Source: Hyphomicrobiales bacterium (GTDB lineage: Bacteria > Pseudomonadota > Alphaproteobacteria > Rhizobiales > Xanthobacteraceae). From it: a stretch of DNA of 41,863 nt. Location of the stretch: contig JAKFVL010000015.1 of assembly GCA_021732215.1 (NCBI GenBank), positions 1 through 41,863 on the forward strand, read 5' to 3'. How positions within the stretch are numbered: position 1 is the first letter of the stretch; each line of letters opens with the position of its first letter. Positions 1-8,266 of this stretch are shown piece after piece. The translations under genes were made by a program, and so were the position numbers. The notes under the pieces are model-generated. The model had not been told where the DNA came from and made no database searches. It saw nothing but the letters and a program-made list of their open reading frames with translations.

Positions 1-38
1 CCCCCTCCCTGACCCTCCCCCACAAGGGGGGAGGGAAT
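1..38 (+). repeat. GC-rich hairpin repeat, copy 1 (same family as the DUF559 flanks)
   Basis: The first bases of the window are a C-run/G-run element: CCCTCCC, a short spacer, then CCTCCCCC, a four-base loop and GGGGGGAGGG. It differs by very few bases from the 39-bp copies at 17437-17475 and 17845-17883. The inner part can fold into a strong hairpin. It lies just upstream of pheT and may be cut by the window edge. Confidence 0.8.
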
Positions 39-88
39 AAGAGGACGTCACCCATTGCATCAAAACTGAAACAACCGAGAACACAGCC

Positions 89-2497
89 ATGAAATTCTCC
101 CTCTCCTGGCTGAAACAGCATCTCGACACCGACGAGCCGTTGGACACGCTCGCCGACAAGCTCACCATGATCGGACTTGAAGTCGAGAACATCGAGGACA
201 AGGCGAAGGCGCTCGCGCCGTTTTCAATTGCACGGGTGATTTCCGCCGAGCAGCATCCGAACGCGGACCGGCTGCGTGTCTGTATGGTCGATACAGGTGA
301 CGGAGGAGCGCCGGTGCAGGTGGTGTGCGGCGCGCCGAACGCGCGCGCCGGCCTCATCAGCGTATTCTCGCCACCCGGCACCTACATTCCAGGCAAGGAC
401 ATCACGCTCGGCATCGGCACCATTCGCGGCGTCGAGAGCCGCGGCATGTTGTGCTCGGCTGCGGAGCTGCAGCTCTCGGAAGATCACGACGGCATCATGG
501 AGTTGCCGGCGGACGCGCCGCTCGGCAAACGCTACGTCGAATGGGCGAACATCGGCGACCCGGTGATCGAGATCAATCTGACGCCGAACCGCGCCGACGC
601 GACCGGCGTGCATGGAATCGCGCGCGACCTGTCCGCCGCCGACATGGGCAAGCTGAAGGATCCCGGCATCAGGCCGGTGAAAGGCGAGTTTCCTTGTCCG
701 GTTCAGGTCAAGATCGAAGACCAGACGCTCTGCCCCGGCTTTGCGCTCCGCCTCGTGCGCGGCGTCAAGAACGGCCTCTCGCCCGCGTGGCTGCAACAGC
801 GCCTGACCTCGATCGGGCTGCGCCCGATCAATGGGCTGGTCGACATCACCAACTTCATGACTTTCGATCGCGGCCGGCCGCTGCATGTGTTCGATGCGGC
901 GAAGGTGAAAGGCAATCTCACCGTGCGCCGCGCCAAAGACGGAGAGACGTTGCTGGCGCTCGACAGCAAGATCTACGGCCTCGATTCGTCGATCTGCGTG
1001 ATCGCCGACGAGCAGGGCGTTGAATCGCTGGCCGGCATCATGGGCGGCGAAGCCTCGGGTTGCTCGGAAACAACCACCGACGTGCTGATCGAATCGGCGC
1101 TGTGGAGCGAGATCAACATCGCCCAGACCGGCCGCAAGCTCGGCATCAATTCCGATGCCCGCTATCGTTTCGAGCGCGGCGTCGATCCAGCCTTCATGGT
1201 GCCGGGATTGGAGATGGCGACGCAGATGGTGCTGGACCTTTGCGGCGGTACACCGTCCGAGACCGTGATTGTCGGCAAGCAGTTCGCCGATGACAAGGTC
1301 ATCGATTTTCCGCTTTCGGAAGTGAAACGGCTGGCGGGCATCGACGTACCCCTCGTCGAAATTCGTCGCATTCTCACCCATCTCGGCTTCACCGTTGCCG
1401 GCAGCGGCGCAGTTGTGAAGGTCGCGGCGCCATCATGGCGTGGCGACGTCGAAGGCAAGGCCGATATCGTCGAGGAAATCGTGCGCATCGTCGGCGTCGA
1501 TCGCGTGCCGATGACCCCGTTCGACCGCGGCGCTGATGCCCGCAAACCAGTGCTGACACCGATCCAGTTGCGCACGCGCCGCGCCAAGCGCGCACTCGCT
1601 GCGCGCGGCATGACCGAAGCCGTCACATGGTCGTTCATCTCAAAAACACATGCCGACCTGTTCGGCGGTGGCAAGGCCGAGCTGAAGCTGGCCAATCCTA
1701 TTGCTTCGGAGTTGTCCGACATGCGCCCCAGCCTGCTGCCGGGTCTGGTCGCAGCCGCGCAATTGAATGCGGATCGTGGACAGGGCGACGTGGCGATGTT
1801 TGAAGTCGGTCAGGTTTTCGCAGGTGACAGGCCGCAGGACCAGATGATGGCGGCGAGTGGCGTGCGCCGCGCGCTTGCGTCGTCCAGGGGCACTGGCCGT
1901 CACTGGTCGGGTGGCGCGAGCACCGATGCGTTCGACGCCAAGGCCGATGCGCTGGCAGTGCTCGCGGCCGCCGGCGCACCGATGCAGGCCTTGCAGATCG
2001 TCGCCGGAGGCCCCGGTTGGTTACATCCGGGGCGATCGGGCACGATCCAGATCGGACCTCAGAATAGTCTCGGCTGGTTCGGCGAGCTTCATCCGCGCGC
2101 GCTCGAGATACTGAAGGCGGAAGGTCCGCTAATGGCGTTCGAGGTGATCCTCGACCGCGTTCCAGATGCGAAAGCCAAGGCGACCCGCGCCAAGCCGTTG
2201 CTGGAGCTGTCCGCGTTCCAGCCGGTGTCGCGCGACTTCGCCTTCATCGTCGATCGCGCGGTCAAGGCCATCGACATTGTCCGCGCGGCGCAAGGCGTCG
2301 ACAAGAAGCTGATAACAGGCGTCACGGTGTTCGACGTCTATGAAGGCAAGGGTATCGATCCCGACAAGAAGTCGATCGCGATTGCGGTGACGCTGCAGCC
2401 GCGTGAGAAGACGCTGACCGATCAGGAGATCGACGCGGTGGCCGCAAAAATCGTCGCCGAGGTCACGAAAAAGACCGGCGGCACGCTGCGGGGATGA
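89..2497 (+). CDS. pheT: Phenylalanine--tRNA ligase beta subunit
   Basis: The 802-residue product has the usual length and domain order of the bacterial beta subunit. An EMAP-type tRNA-binding domain lies at about residues 39-150 (with the [10 protein letters not shown] motif), followed by the B3/B4 editing region ([17 protein letters not shown] near residue 255), the B5 domain, the catalytic-like core ([26 protein letters not shown]) and a C-terminal anticodon-binding FDX-ACB domain at about 708-800. With PheS it forms the cytoplasmic alpha2-beta2 enzyme that charges tRNA-Phe; pheS would be expected just upstream, outside the window. The ribosome site is weak. The stop codon overlaps the start of the next gene (ATGA), so the two are probably translationally coupled. 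Confidence 0.98.
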   Translation: MKFSLSWLKQHLDTDEPLDTLADKLTMIGLEVENIEDKAKALAPFSIARVISAEQHPNADRLRVCMVDTGDGGAPVQVVCGAPNARAGLISVFSPPGTYIPGKDITLGIGTIRGVESRGMLCSAAELQLSEDHDGIMELPADAPLGKRYVEWANIGDPVIEINLTPNRADATGVHGIARDLSAADMGKLKDPGIRPVKGEFPCPVQVKIEDQTLCPGFALRLVRGVKNGLSPAWLQQRLTSIGLRPINGLVDITNFMTFDRGRPLHVFDAAKVKGNLTVRRAKDGETLLALDSKIYGLDSSICVIADEQGVESLAGIMGGEASGCSETTTDVLIESALWSEINIAQTGRKLGINSDARYRFERGVDPAFMVPGLEMATQMVLDLCGGTPSETVIVGKQFADDKVIDFPLSEVKRLAGIDVPLVEIRRILTHLGFTVAGSGAVVKVAAPSWRGDVEGKADIVEEIVRIVGVDRVPMTPFDRGADARKPVLTPIQLRTRRAKRALAARGMTEAVTWSFISKTHADLFGGGKAELKLANPIASELSDMRPSLLPGLVAAAQLNADRGQGDVAMFEVGQVFAGDRPQDQMMAASGVRRALASSRGTGRHWSGGASTDAFDAKADALAVLAAAGAPMQALQIVAGGPGWLHPGRSGTIQIGPQNSLGWFGELHPRALEILKAEGPLMAFEVILDRVPDAKAKATRAKPLLELSAFQPVSRDFAFIVDRAVKAIDIVRAAQGVDKKLITGVTVFDVYEGKGIDPDKKSIAIAVTLQPREKTLTDQEIDAVAAKIVAEVTKKTGGTLRG

Positions 2498-3264
2498 CGC
2501 CAGCCGCGCTCATCCCGGATGGTGTGAGCGCAAACGCGGCGGTCGCTGTCTGCGCCATCGCACTTGTCGCGGGGCTTGCACGCGGATTTTCCGGTTTCGG
2601 CTCGGCCCTCATTTTCATGCCGCTCGCAAGCAGCATCGTTGCGCCACGCCTGACGGCCGCCCTGCTGCTGATCATCGATTTCGTCGCCGCCGCGCCATTG
2701 ATTCCGAACGCATGGCGGCAGGCCGACCGCAAGGCTGTCGCCATCATGGCGCTTGGCTCGCTGATCGGAATTCCGCTTGGCACCTACGCATTGCTGCAGC
2801 TCGATCCGGTGACGACGCGCTGGATCATCACGACCTTCGTGTTCGCATTGTTGCTGTTGCTGATCTCGGGCTGGCGCTATCGGGGGGCGGAGCATGCATC
2901 AATCTCCGTCGGGATTGGCGGCCTCTCGGGATTTTGCAGCGGCCTTGCACAGACCGGCGGGCCGCCGATCGTGGCTTACTGGCTCGGCCGGCCGATTTCC
3001 TCGGCGATCGCACGCGCCAATATCATGCTGTTTTTCGCAGTGGCGGATTTCTTCTCCGCCGTAAGTTACGCGGTCGCCGGACTGATCTCATTCGACTCCG
3101 TAAAGTTCTCGCTGGTGGTCGGCCCGGTCTATGCGGTGGGCGTTTTTCTCGGAGCGCAATTGTTCGGGCGCGCCAGCGAGGCAATTTTCCGCGCCATCTG
3201 CTACGTCCTGATCGCGCTCGCCGCCTTCATCGGATTGCCGCTGCTCGACGGCGTGATCCGCTGA
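2494..3264 (+). CDS. TauE/SafE-family membrane permease
   Basis: The 256-residue product is very hydrophobic, with about eight predicted membrane helices in two similar halves, as in the TauE/SafE (DUF81) family. Each half starts with a helix rich in small residues followed by a Gly-Phe-Ser/Cys-Ser-Gly turn ([13 protein letters not shown] near residues 24-36; [15 protein letters not shown] near 137-151), which is the family signature. Members export sulfite, sulfoacetate or related organic anions, or are uncharacterised; the substrate cannot be read from the sequence. The start ATG overlaps the pheT stop codon, and the last 64 bases overlap the 3' end of the convergent Dph6-like gene. Confidence 0.85.
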   Translation: MTPAALIPDGVSANAAVAVCAIALVAGLARGFSGFGSALIFMPLASSIVAPRLTAALLLIIDFVAAAPLIPNAWRQADRKAVAIMALGSLIGIPLGTYALLQLDPVTTRWIITTFVFALLLLLISGWRYRGAEHASISVGIGGLSGFCSGLAQTGGPPIVAYWLGRPISSAIARANIMLFFAVADFFSAVSYAVAGLISFDSVKFSLVVGPVYAVGVFLGAQLFGRASEAIFRAICYVLIALAAFIGLPLLDGVIR

Positions 3265-3923
3265 TCAGGCAGTATGATATCGCAGTAGCCCAGCCCGTCA
3301 CGTTCAACGCGCTCGCCAAATGTCACGTCAACCCGGCGCGAGAAGATCGGCGCGTTGACGACGCAGGTGTGGAATTCGCCGTTCTCGCCGCACTGATCGA
3401 CGCCTTCCGGCAAATCGTCGAGCAGCGCGCGATCGAACCTGCGACCGGCGAATGACGCCGGCAGCTTGTTCAGATCGACCGCGGCGAGATAGGTCTCGAA
3501 ACCAGCCTCGAGCATGTCCTGCGCGAGTTGATACGTCGGACGGCCCCACAGCGGAAATACCGGCGTGATGCCGGTGCCCTTGAGCTTGTCCTCGCGATAG
3601 GCGCGTACATCCGCCAGAAACAGATCGCCAAAGATGATGTGGGTGATGCCGTCGCTCACCGCGCGCGTGACAGCCTCGCCCATCCGCGCTTCATAGATCC
3701 CGTTGGGGCAAGGATACGGAATCTCGACAATACGAGGCGGCAATCCTGCCGCATCGAGCTGCGCCTGCAACACCTCGCGCCTGACGCCATGAATCGATAC
3801 GCGGCCGAATGTTTCGGTGACAGTCGTCAGCGCGCCGACGACATCGAACACACCGGCACGCCGCACCTCATGCAGGGCGAATGCACTGTCCTTGCCGCTC
3901 GACCAGGCGATCAGGGCTTTCAT
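3201..3923 (-). CDS. Dph6-like ATP-pyrophosphatase (adenine nucleotide alpha hydrolase family)
   Basis: The 240-residue protein begins with the PP-loop SSGKDS (residues 8-13) and carries the Dph6-type signature CGENGEFHT in its second half. In eukaryotes and archaea this fold amidates diphthine on EF2. Bacteria have no diphthamide, so the bacterial role and substrate are unknown; an ATP-dependent amidation or related adenylation is the family-based inference. It sits 12 bases downstream of the amine oxidase gene on the same strand, which suggests an operon. After the usual family end (near ILPD) there is a tail of about 20 low-complexity residues; the DNA encoding it is antisense to the tauE-like gene. 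Confidence 0.8.
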   Translation of the reverse strand: MKALIAWSSGKDSAFALHEVRRAGVFDVVGALTTVTETFGRVSIHGVRREVLQAQLDAAGLPPRIVEIPYPCPNGIYEARMGEAVTRAVSDGITHIIFGDLFLADVRAYREDKLKGTGITPVFPLWGRPTYQLAQDMLEAGFETYLAAVDLNKLPASFAGRRFDRALLDDLPEGVDQCGENGEFHTCVVNAPIFSRRVDVTFGERVERDGLGYCDIILPDQRITPSSSGNPMKAASAIRT

Positions 3924-3935
3924 CGCATCTTGCTC

Positions 3936-5390
3936 TCATCTAGGCCGCGTACCGCCGGTCGGCCCCAGCAGATCACCTGCGGCGGGCGCGACGCGCTGAG
4001 GCCGCGGACGCTGCTTCCTTGCAGGTTTCTCGGCATCGGTCGCTGGCTCCTTGACGCCGCTCAATCGCCGCAGCGCCGATTCGGCAGCGCGCTCGCCGCT
4101 TTCCCATGCGCCGCCGACAGTGCCCCACATCGTCTCATGCGTTGCCTCGCCTGCGAAAAACAGATTGCCGAGCGGCTCGGCCAGCACCCGGCGCATCGGC
4201 TGCGCACCCGGCAATGCGCCGGACATCGCACCCAGCGCATACGGCGCCGCGTCCCAGCGCGTCACAGCCGTGCGCTTGACTGCTTCAGCAGCGCCGCTGC
4301 CGAACAGTTTTGTCAGCCATTCCTTCGCGAACGCAACCATCGCACCTTCGCCTTGCGCGGCGAGATCGCGGCCGAACGAACCGGCGACATCGACCATGCA
4401 CAGCGACGACATGTTGATATTGGCGAACAGCGTGGCGGTGCGGTTGTTCGTGCTTTGCTCGATCAGCACATCGTCGCGGCCGAGTCCGAGCGGATTGCCC
4501 GGAAGTTCGATCGCGATGCGATCGGTGCTGCCAAGCGGTAGCCGCGCAAACGCATCCACCTGCCGCTTCGGCAAATCCGGAGAGAACCTGATCTTCCCCG
4601 CATTGAGCACGCCGGTCGATGCCGTGACGATGATCGCTCGCGCGACGACCTTGCCGGATTGGGTTTCGACGGAAAGCTCGCGTCCGCTCCAGACGATACG
4701 GGTCACCGGCGACGACACCACCACGGGCACCGTGTCGGCGAGTTTCGCAACCAGCGTCCCGAGGCCCTGACGGCACACCGCCGCCGTGTCGCGATCCAGC
4801 GCACGAAACTGATCCGCCGCGGAAAGGTCCTTCAGATCACGTCCGGTTGCAGCCGGGCCAAGCACGAATTCGGTGGCACCAGCCCAGTCGACCAGATCCT
4901 TTGGCAAAAGATTCGCACACGGCAGATCGATCTTTCCGACCGTGCGTGCGTGATCGTCGATCGCACGGTTGGCGCGCACCAGCGTCGCGAGAAAATCCTC
5001 GGCTTCTCCCGCGCGCGCATTGCGCCGCCCGATCCGTATCTTCTGACCCGATGCCACGTTGGCAATATCGACGCCTGCGCCACGCGCGAGTTTTGCCAGC
5101 GGATTGATGTCGGGATTGTAGAGCCGCGATGCGCCGCGATCGAACGGCACGCCGAACATGGATGTATCAGTCTGGCAGCGGCCACCCACCTGCGCGGTGG
5201 CTTCGATCACCACCACCTTGCGGCCGGCAGCCATGATCTTTCGCGCGGCTGCGATGCCCGCGGCGCCCGCGCCGACCACCACCACATCGGCGTCGCGCGG
5301 CAACGAGGTGACCGCGGCAAAGGCTGACATGGGCCGGGATGCCGCCAGAAGCGCCGACGCGGCCAGGATGTCGCGGCGGGTGAATGTCAT
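3936..5390 (-). CDS. Tat-exported flavin amine oxidase-like FAD enzyme
   Basis: The 484-residue protein starts with a twin-arginine leader (RR at residues 5-6, hydrophobic stretch, cleavage likely near residue 26). The FAD-binding GAGAAG follows at 40-45, then the VGGRCQ motif typical of amine oxidases, and near the C-terminus FFAGEATHETMWGTVGGAW, which contacts the flavin in the monoamine oxidase family. It probably oxidises an amine in the periplasm; polyamine or aromatic amine cannot be told apart. The last 50 residues are rich in Lys, Arg and Pro and do not belong to the enzyme fold. The Dph6-like gene follows 12 bases downstream. Confidence 0.85.
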   Translation of the reverse strand: MTFTRRDILAASALLAASRPMSAFAAVTSLPRDADVVVVGAGAAGIAAARKIMAAGRKVVVIEATAQVGGRCQTDTSMFGVPFDRGASRLYNPDINPLAKLARGAGVDIANVASGQKIRIGRRNARAGEAEDFLATLVRANRAIDDHARTVGKIDLPCANLLPKDLVDWAGATEFVLGPAATGRDLKDLSAADQFRALDRDTAAVCRQGLGTLVAKLADTVPVVVSSPVTRIVWSGRELSVETQSGKVVARAIIVTASTGVLNAGKIRFSPDLPKRQVDAFARLPLGSTDRIAIELPGNPLGLGRDDVLIEQSTNNRTATLFANINMSSLCMVDVAGSFGRDLAAQGEGAMVAFAKEWLTKLFGSGAAEAVKRTAVTRWDAAPYALGAMSGALPGAQPMRRVLAEPLGNLFFAGEATHETMWGTVGGAWESGERAAESALRRLSGVKEPATDAEKPARKQRPRPQRVAPAAGDLLGPTGGTRPR

Positions 5391-5600
5391 GAGATGGTTT
5401 CCAGTCGCTTATGAAGCACGCAGAAGAGAAGGTGAATGCAGGGAACAACTGGCGAACTTGTGGCATGAAATCGCATCGCATAACAGTCATGGTGAATCAG
5501 CAATGAACCCCGGCGCAGGAGCGATGAACTAAATTGCAACGGCTTCAGGCGCATCATGGGCGTCAACAAGAAACGCGACAGAAGTCTGCGGGAGCGGAAC

Positions 5601-6482
5601 ATGGGGTTCGTGTTAGACACAGTCGGCAAGCTGATTGCGCGCTACCTCCAGAAGGAAGTGCCGGGCTATGAACCATTCACGCCAAGCGATCCCGAGCGGC
5701 TTCTCGGCCTGGTTCAGCCCGGCGACGTGCTGCTGGTCGAAGGCAACAACCGCATTTCCGGCATCATCAAGTATCTGACGCAATCGACCTGGTCGCATGC
5801 GGCCCTCTATGTCGGTCCGATCGACGGCGCGGAAGAGCCGGATGGCGAACCGCATGTGCTGATCGAGGCCAATGTCGGCGAAGGTGTGATCACCGCGCCG
5901 CTGTCGAAGTACTTCGCCTATCACACCCGGCTGTGCCGCCCTGTCGGGCTGTCGTTCGAGGACCGCACCACCGTCTGCCGGTACGCCATCAACCGGGTCG
6001 GCTTCGGTTACGACACCAAGAACATCACCGATCTGATGCGCTTCCTGATCCCGCTGCCGATCCCGCAGCGCTGGCGGCGGCGCATGATCTCGCTCGGCTC
6101 AGGTGATCCGACCAAGATTATCTGCTCGGCACTGATCGCTCAGGCCTTCGGCGCGGTGCGTTACCCGATCCTGCCGAAGATCACCACAGCCGGCAGCCGC
6201 GCCGCACGGCGGGAAATCCTCTCGATCCGCGATTCCTCGCTGTACATGCCACGCGATTTCGATATCTCGCCCTACTTCGAAATCGTCAAGCCGACCATCG
6301 TCCACGGTTTCGACTACACGAGCCTGCATTGGGCCGATCGGCCGAAGCCGCCCGAGGAGGTGGCGGAAGATGATCCCTTTCCAGAGGACATCTTCGAAGC
6401 GCCGGAAGCCACACTGGTTCCCGAGCAAGAGCCCGTGAACCTGATCGCCGTACCGAAACGCAAGATCGAACGCGCCGCCTGA
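5601..6482 (+). CDS. YiiX-type permuted NlpC/P60-like hydrolase
   Basis: The product has 293 residues from the ATG at 5601. That start is preferred over the in-frame ATG at 5556 because GGAGCGG lies just upstream at 5591-5597 and the extra residues are purely charged. The core matches the permuted papain-like family of YiiX/YebB (DUF830): LVQPGDVLLVEGN, then WSHAALYVG with the conserved His, a second conserved block near IEANVGEGV, and a late Cys in KIICSALIAQAF. Members are thought to cleave amide or ester bonds in the cell envelope or on lipids; the substrate is unknown. No signal peptide is evident. The acidic C-terminal tail (about 50 residues) is low complexity. Confidence 0.75.
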   Translation: MGFVLDTVGKLIARYLQKEVPGYEPFTPSDPERLLGLVQPGDVLLVEGNNRISGIIKYLTQSTWSHAALYVGPIDGAEEPDGEPHVLIEANVGEGVITAPLSKYFAYHTRLCRPVGLSFEDRTTVCRYAINRVGFGYDTKNITDLMRFLIPLPIPQRWRRRMISLGSGDPTKIICSALIAQAFGAVRYPILPKITTAGSRAARREILSIRDSSLYMPRDFDISPYFEIVKPTIVHGFDYTSLHWADRPKPPEEVAEDDPFPEDIFEAPEATLVPEQEPVNLIAVPKRKIERAA

Positions 6483-6585
6483 CCGGCTCCCTCCTCATCA
6501 GGCTCTTGGCCCTTGCCGAACGGCCAAGCCGTATTTACTTCTCGGTCCGCGCCGACATCGTTGCGGCGAGCGAGGAGAGAGACGG

Positions 6586-7341
6586 ATGTTTGACGCGGCC
6601 ATCAAGGCGCTGTCGCAAATGGTATCGCCGCCGCTGCGGTCGATCCTGTGGAAAGCCATCGGCCTTGCGCTGGTGCTGATCGCCGTTGCCGCAGTGAGCC
6701 TGCAGCGACTGCTGGGCTGGTTCGCGGGTTCGGGCGAGGTCTGGGCCGAGACGATGCTTGGTCCCGACTACCACACCCTGATCAACGTCACGGCCTGGAT
6801 CGTGTCGATCGCCGCCGGCCTCGGCATCGTTGTCGGCGCGGTGTTCCTGATGCCGGCGATCACCTCGCTGGTGGCGAGCTTTTTCGTCGACGACATCGCC
6901 GATCATGTGGAGCGAGAGCATTACCCGGCAGAAAAGCCCGGCACTGCCTTGCCGGCCGGACGTGCATTGATCGAAGGCTCGAAGACCGCGGCCCTGACGA
7001 TCATCGTCTATCTCTTGGCGCTGCCGTTTGTCCTGCTCGCAGGCGCTGGGTTCATCATCTTCTTTATCCTGACGGCGTGGCTGCTCGGCCGCGAGTATTT
7101 CGAACTCGCAGCGATGCGTTTTCGCAGCGTCGAGGAAGCAAAGACGTTGCGCAAGCAGAACGCCGCGACGGTGTTCACCGCCGGGCTTTTCATTGCAGCA
7201 TTCGTTTCGATTCCAATCGTGAACCTCGCGACACCGCTGTTTGCGATGGCATTCATGGTCCACATGCACAAGCGATTGTCGGGGCCGCGCCCCGAACTGC
7301 TCGAGCCGGAGCGTCCGCGCAGGACGCTTCCAGCGGCGTAG
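6586..7341 (+). CDS. EI24-domain (CysZ-like) integral membrane protein
   Basis: The 251-residue product has about five hydrophobic segments (near residues 22-45, 63-93, 135-170 and 195-225) with short polar loops. It resembles the EI24 / Etoposide-induced 2.4 family, which includes E. coli CysZ, a sulfate channel. The start sits after a purine-rich stretch (GAGGAGAGAGACGG) that makes a good ribosome site. Rhizobial members usually lack sulfate-assimilation neighbours, as here, so a sulfate role is not supported by context. Family membership is fairly sure; function is not. Confidence 0.75.
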   Translation: MFDAAIKALSQMVSPPLRSILWKAIGLALVLIAVAAVSLQRLLGWFAGSGEVWAETMLGPDYHTLINVTAWIVSIAAGLGIVVGAVFLMPAITSLVASFFVDDIADHVEREHYPAEKPGTALPAGRALIEGSKTAALTIIVYLLALPFVLLAGAGFIIFFILTAWLLGREYFELAAMRFRSVEEAKTLRKQNAATVFTAGLFIAAFVSIPIVNLATPLFAMAFMVHMHKRLSGPRPELLEPERPRRTLPAA

Positions 7342-7356
7342 CATCTTGAACTTCGA

Positions 7357-7536
7357 TCAACAGCCGGATTGCTTCAGCGCTTCGCGCGCAAGCCGCTCCG
7401 CCTTCAGACGCTCACGATTGGCGTGAAAATCCTTCTGCTGCTTGTCATGATCGCTGAGAGCCTTCACGGCTTCAGCCTGGCGAAACACCGCGCGAGCTTC
7501 TCGCTCTGCCCGGGTTAATGGTTGCTTATCCGTCAT
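7357..7536 (-). CDS. 59-residue charged helical microprotein
   Basis: The frame encodes 59 residues, almost all Lys, Arg, Glu, Asp, Ala, Gln and Leu, consistent with one long amphipathic or coiled helix. It starts MTDKQPLTRAEREARAVF and ends ALKQSGC with a lone C-terminal Cys. I do not recognise a named family. A weak GGTGAG about ten bases before the ATG overlaps the stop codon of the 25-residue gene, so translation may be coupled to it. It is the last of four closely spaced minus-strand small genes. Clean initiation and composition argue for a real gene; there is no functional clue. Confidence 0.65.
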   Translation of the reverse strand: MTDKQPLTRAEREARAVFRQAEAVKALSDHDKQQKDFHANRERLKAERLAREALKQSGC

Positions 7537-7547
7537 GGACGCCAGAC

Positions 7548-7625
7548 TCACCGGAAGAACAGCCACAGCAGCAAGATCACCGGAATCGGCACACCCAACA
7601 ACCAAAGTAAAAGTCCGCGTCCCAT
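7548..7625 (-). CDS. 25-residue single-helix membrane microprotein
   Basis: A reading frame of 26 codons encodes MGRGLLLWLLGVPIPVILLL followed by a short WLFFR end: a positively charged start, one hydrophobic helix with a central Pro-Ile-Pro, then a final Arg. The start has a very good ribosome site, GGAGG eight bases before the ATG (plus-strand CCTCC at 7634-7638). The stop lies 11 bases before the next gene, 59 codons long. From memory, very similar 25-26-residue hypothetical proteins occur in rhizobia and Methylobacterium; this needs a search. Its length and composition resemble small inner-membrane regulators, which is inference only. Confidence 0.7.
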   Translation of the reverse strand: MGRGLLLWLLGVPIPVILLLWLFFR

Positions 7626-7651
7626 GATCAAATCCTCCGCAACGTGCTCGA

Positions 7652-7825
7652 CTACGATGAACGATCAACAGGCGTGACCGGCATAGGTTCCATTCCGCGT
7701 TCCATCTGCTCCGGACGCGCGCGCTGTGACGACGGCCTGCGATACATATCGGGACTGAACTGGCCGGCCGGTCCGGACGTAAAGCCAAAACCTGCACTTC
7801 CAAGTGCATCATGCTGAATCGGCAT
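7652..7825 (-). CDS. 57-residue Pro/Gly/Met-rich microprotein
   Basis: This 58-codon frame starts five bases after the stop of the Myb-like gene and ends 26 bases before the 25-residue gene, filling the spacer. The product begins MPIQHDALGSAGFGFTSG and ends MEPMPVTPVDRSS; it is polar, rich in Gly, Pro, Ser and Met, and probably disordered. A weak GGGA lies upstream, so coupled translation from the preceding gene is likely. I do not recognise it. Support is positional (one complete frame in an operon-like row) and would be settled by conservation; it could be chance. Confidence 0.5.
   Translation of the reverse strand: MPIQHDALGSAGFGFTSGPAGQFSPDMYRRPSSQRARPEQMERGMEPMPVTPVDRSS
7667..7691 (-). 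promoter_or_regulatory. Possible EcfG-type promoter inside the microprotein cluster
   Basis: On the minus strand GGAAC (7691-7687) is followed after 16 bases by TGTT (7670-7667), close to the EcfG consensus GGAAC-N16/17-CGTT. It would lie 42 bases upstream of the 25-residue gene and inside the end of the 57-residue frame. One mismatch and its position inside a frame make it weaker than the two sites further upstream. Confidence 0.35.
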
Positions 7826-7830
7826 CTGGT

Positions 7831-8037
7831 CTATCCCGTCGCGCTGTCTTTGCTCGCATTGTCTTTACTGGTATCGCTTACACGAAGCGACAATTGCAGT
7901 GTGTTTGCGGCCACAGTCACCGCGCCGATCGTACGATTCAGCGCTTTTGCAATTTCCGAAACCGTCATCTTCCCTGCCAATGCCTTGAGATGTTCAACTT
8001 CATCTTCCGTCCAAGGCTGACCCGAACCGCGAGCCAT
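7831..8037 (-). CDS. Small Myb/SANT-like helix-turn-helix protein (68 aa)
   Basis: The product, 68 residues from the ATG at 8037, starts MARGSGQPWTEDEVEHLKAL and continues with VSEIAKALNRTIGAVTVAA, a compact three-helix pattern with Trp-Thr-Glu-Asp like SANT/Myb or GcrA-type DNA-binding domains. A GGAG six bases upstream supports this ATG over the in-frame TTG at 8043. A near-perfect EcfG-type promoter (8124-8100) lies 63 bases upstream. The C-terminal 15 residues are Ser, Asp and Lys rich. It is the first of four closely packed minus-strand small genes and may regulate them; that is inference. Confidence 0.8.
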   Translation of the reverse strand: MARGSGQPWTEDEVEHLKALAGKMTVSEIAKALNRTIGAVTVAANTLQLSLRVSDTSKDNASKDSATG

Positions 8038-8099
8038 TCTCAACTCCGATCACACACTCCGGATGCGAAACGTCTCACGCTTTTGATGTTGCCAATAGC

Positions 8100-8124
8100 A
8101 ACGGAACTGTCAGCCGTTCGTTCC
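8100..8124 (-). promoter_or_regulatory. EcfG-type general-stress promoter, minus strand
   Basis: Reading the minus strand, GGAAC (8124-8120) is followed by exactly 16 bases and then CGTT (8103-8100). This is a full match to the alphaproteobacterial EcfG consensus GGAAC-N16/17-CGTT. It faces the Myb-like gene, whose ATG lies 63 bases downstream. A second EcfG-like site points the other way within 60 bases. Confidence 0.7.
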
Positions 8125-8178
8125 CGATGCCCAAACCGAACGAAGCAAGCGCGTTCGTCGATCGGCCGCGTACCTGAC

Positions 8179-8203
8179 GGAACCAAAACCCGGGGTGTGA
8201 GTT
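8179..8203 (+). promoter_or_regulatory. EcfG-type promoter for the CsbD-like gene
   Basis: GGAAC (8179-8183) is followed after 16 bases by AGTT (8200-8203), matching the EcfG consensus except for the first base of CGTT. The CsbD-like ATG lies 64 bases downstream. CsbD proteins are typical general-stress genes, which fits. Confidence 0.55.
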
Positions 8204-8266
8204 GGCAGTTGTCGTCGTTCACAGGCGCGAGCAGACGATCAGCGACGAACAGGGAAGTCTTAAATT

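Noticed and set aside
7811-8020. 69-codon plus-strand frame over the Myb-like gene
   Set aside because: It is antisense to a better-supported gene that has a ribosome site and an EcfG-type promoter; its hydrophobic start is an accident of the complement.
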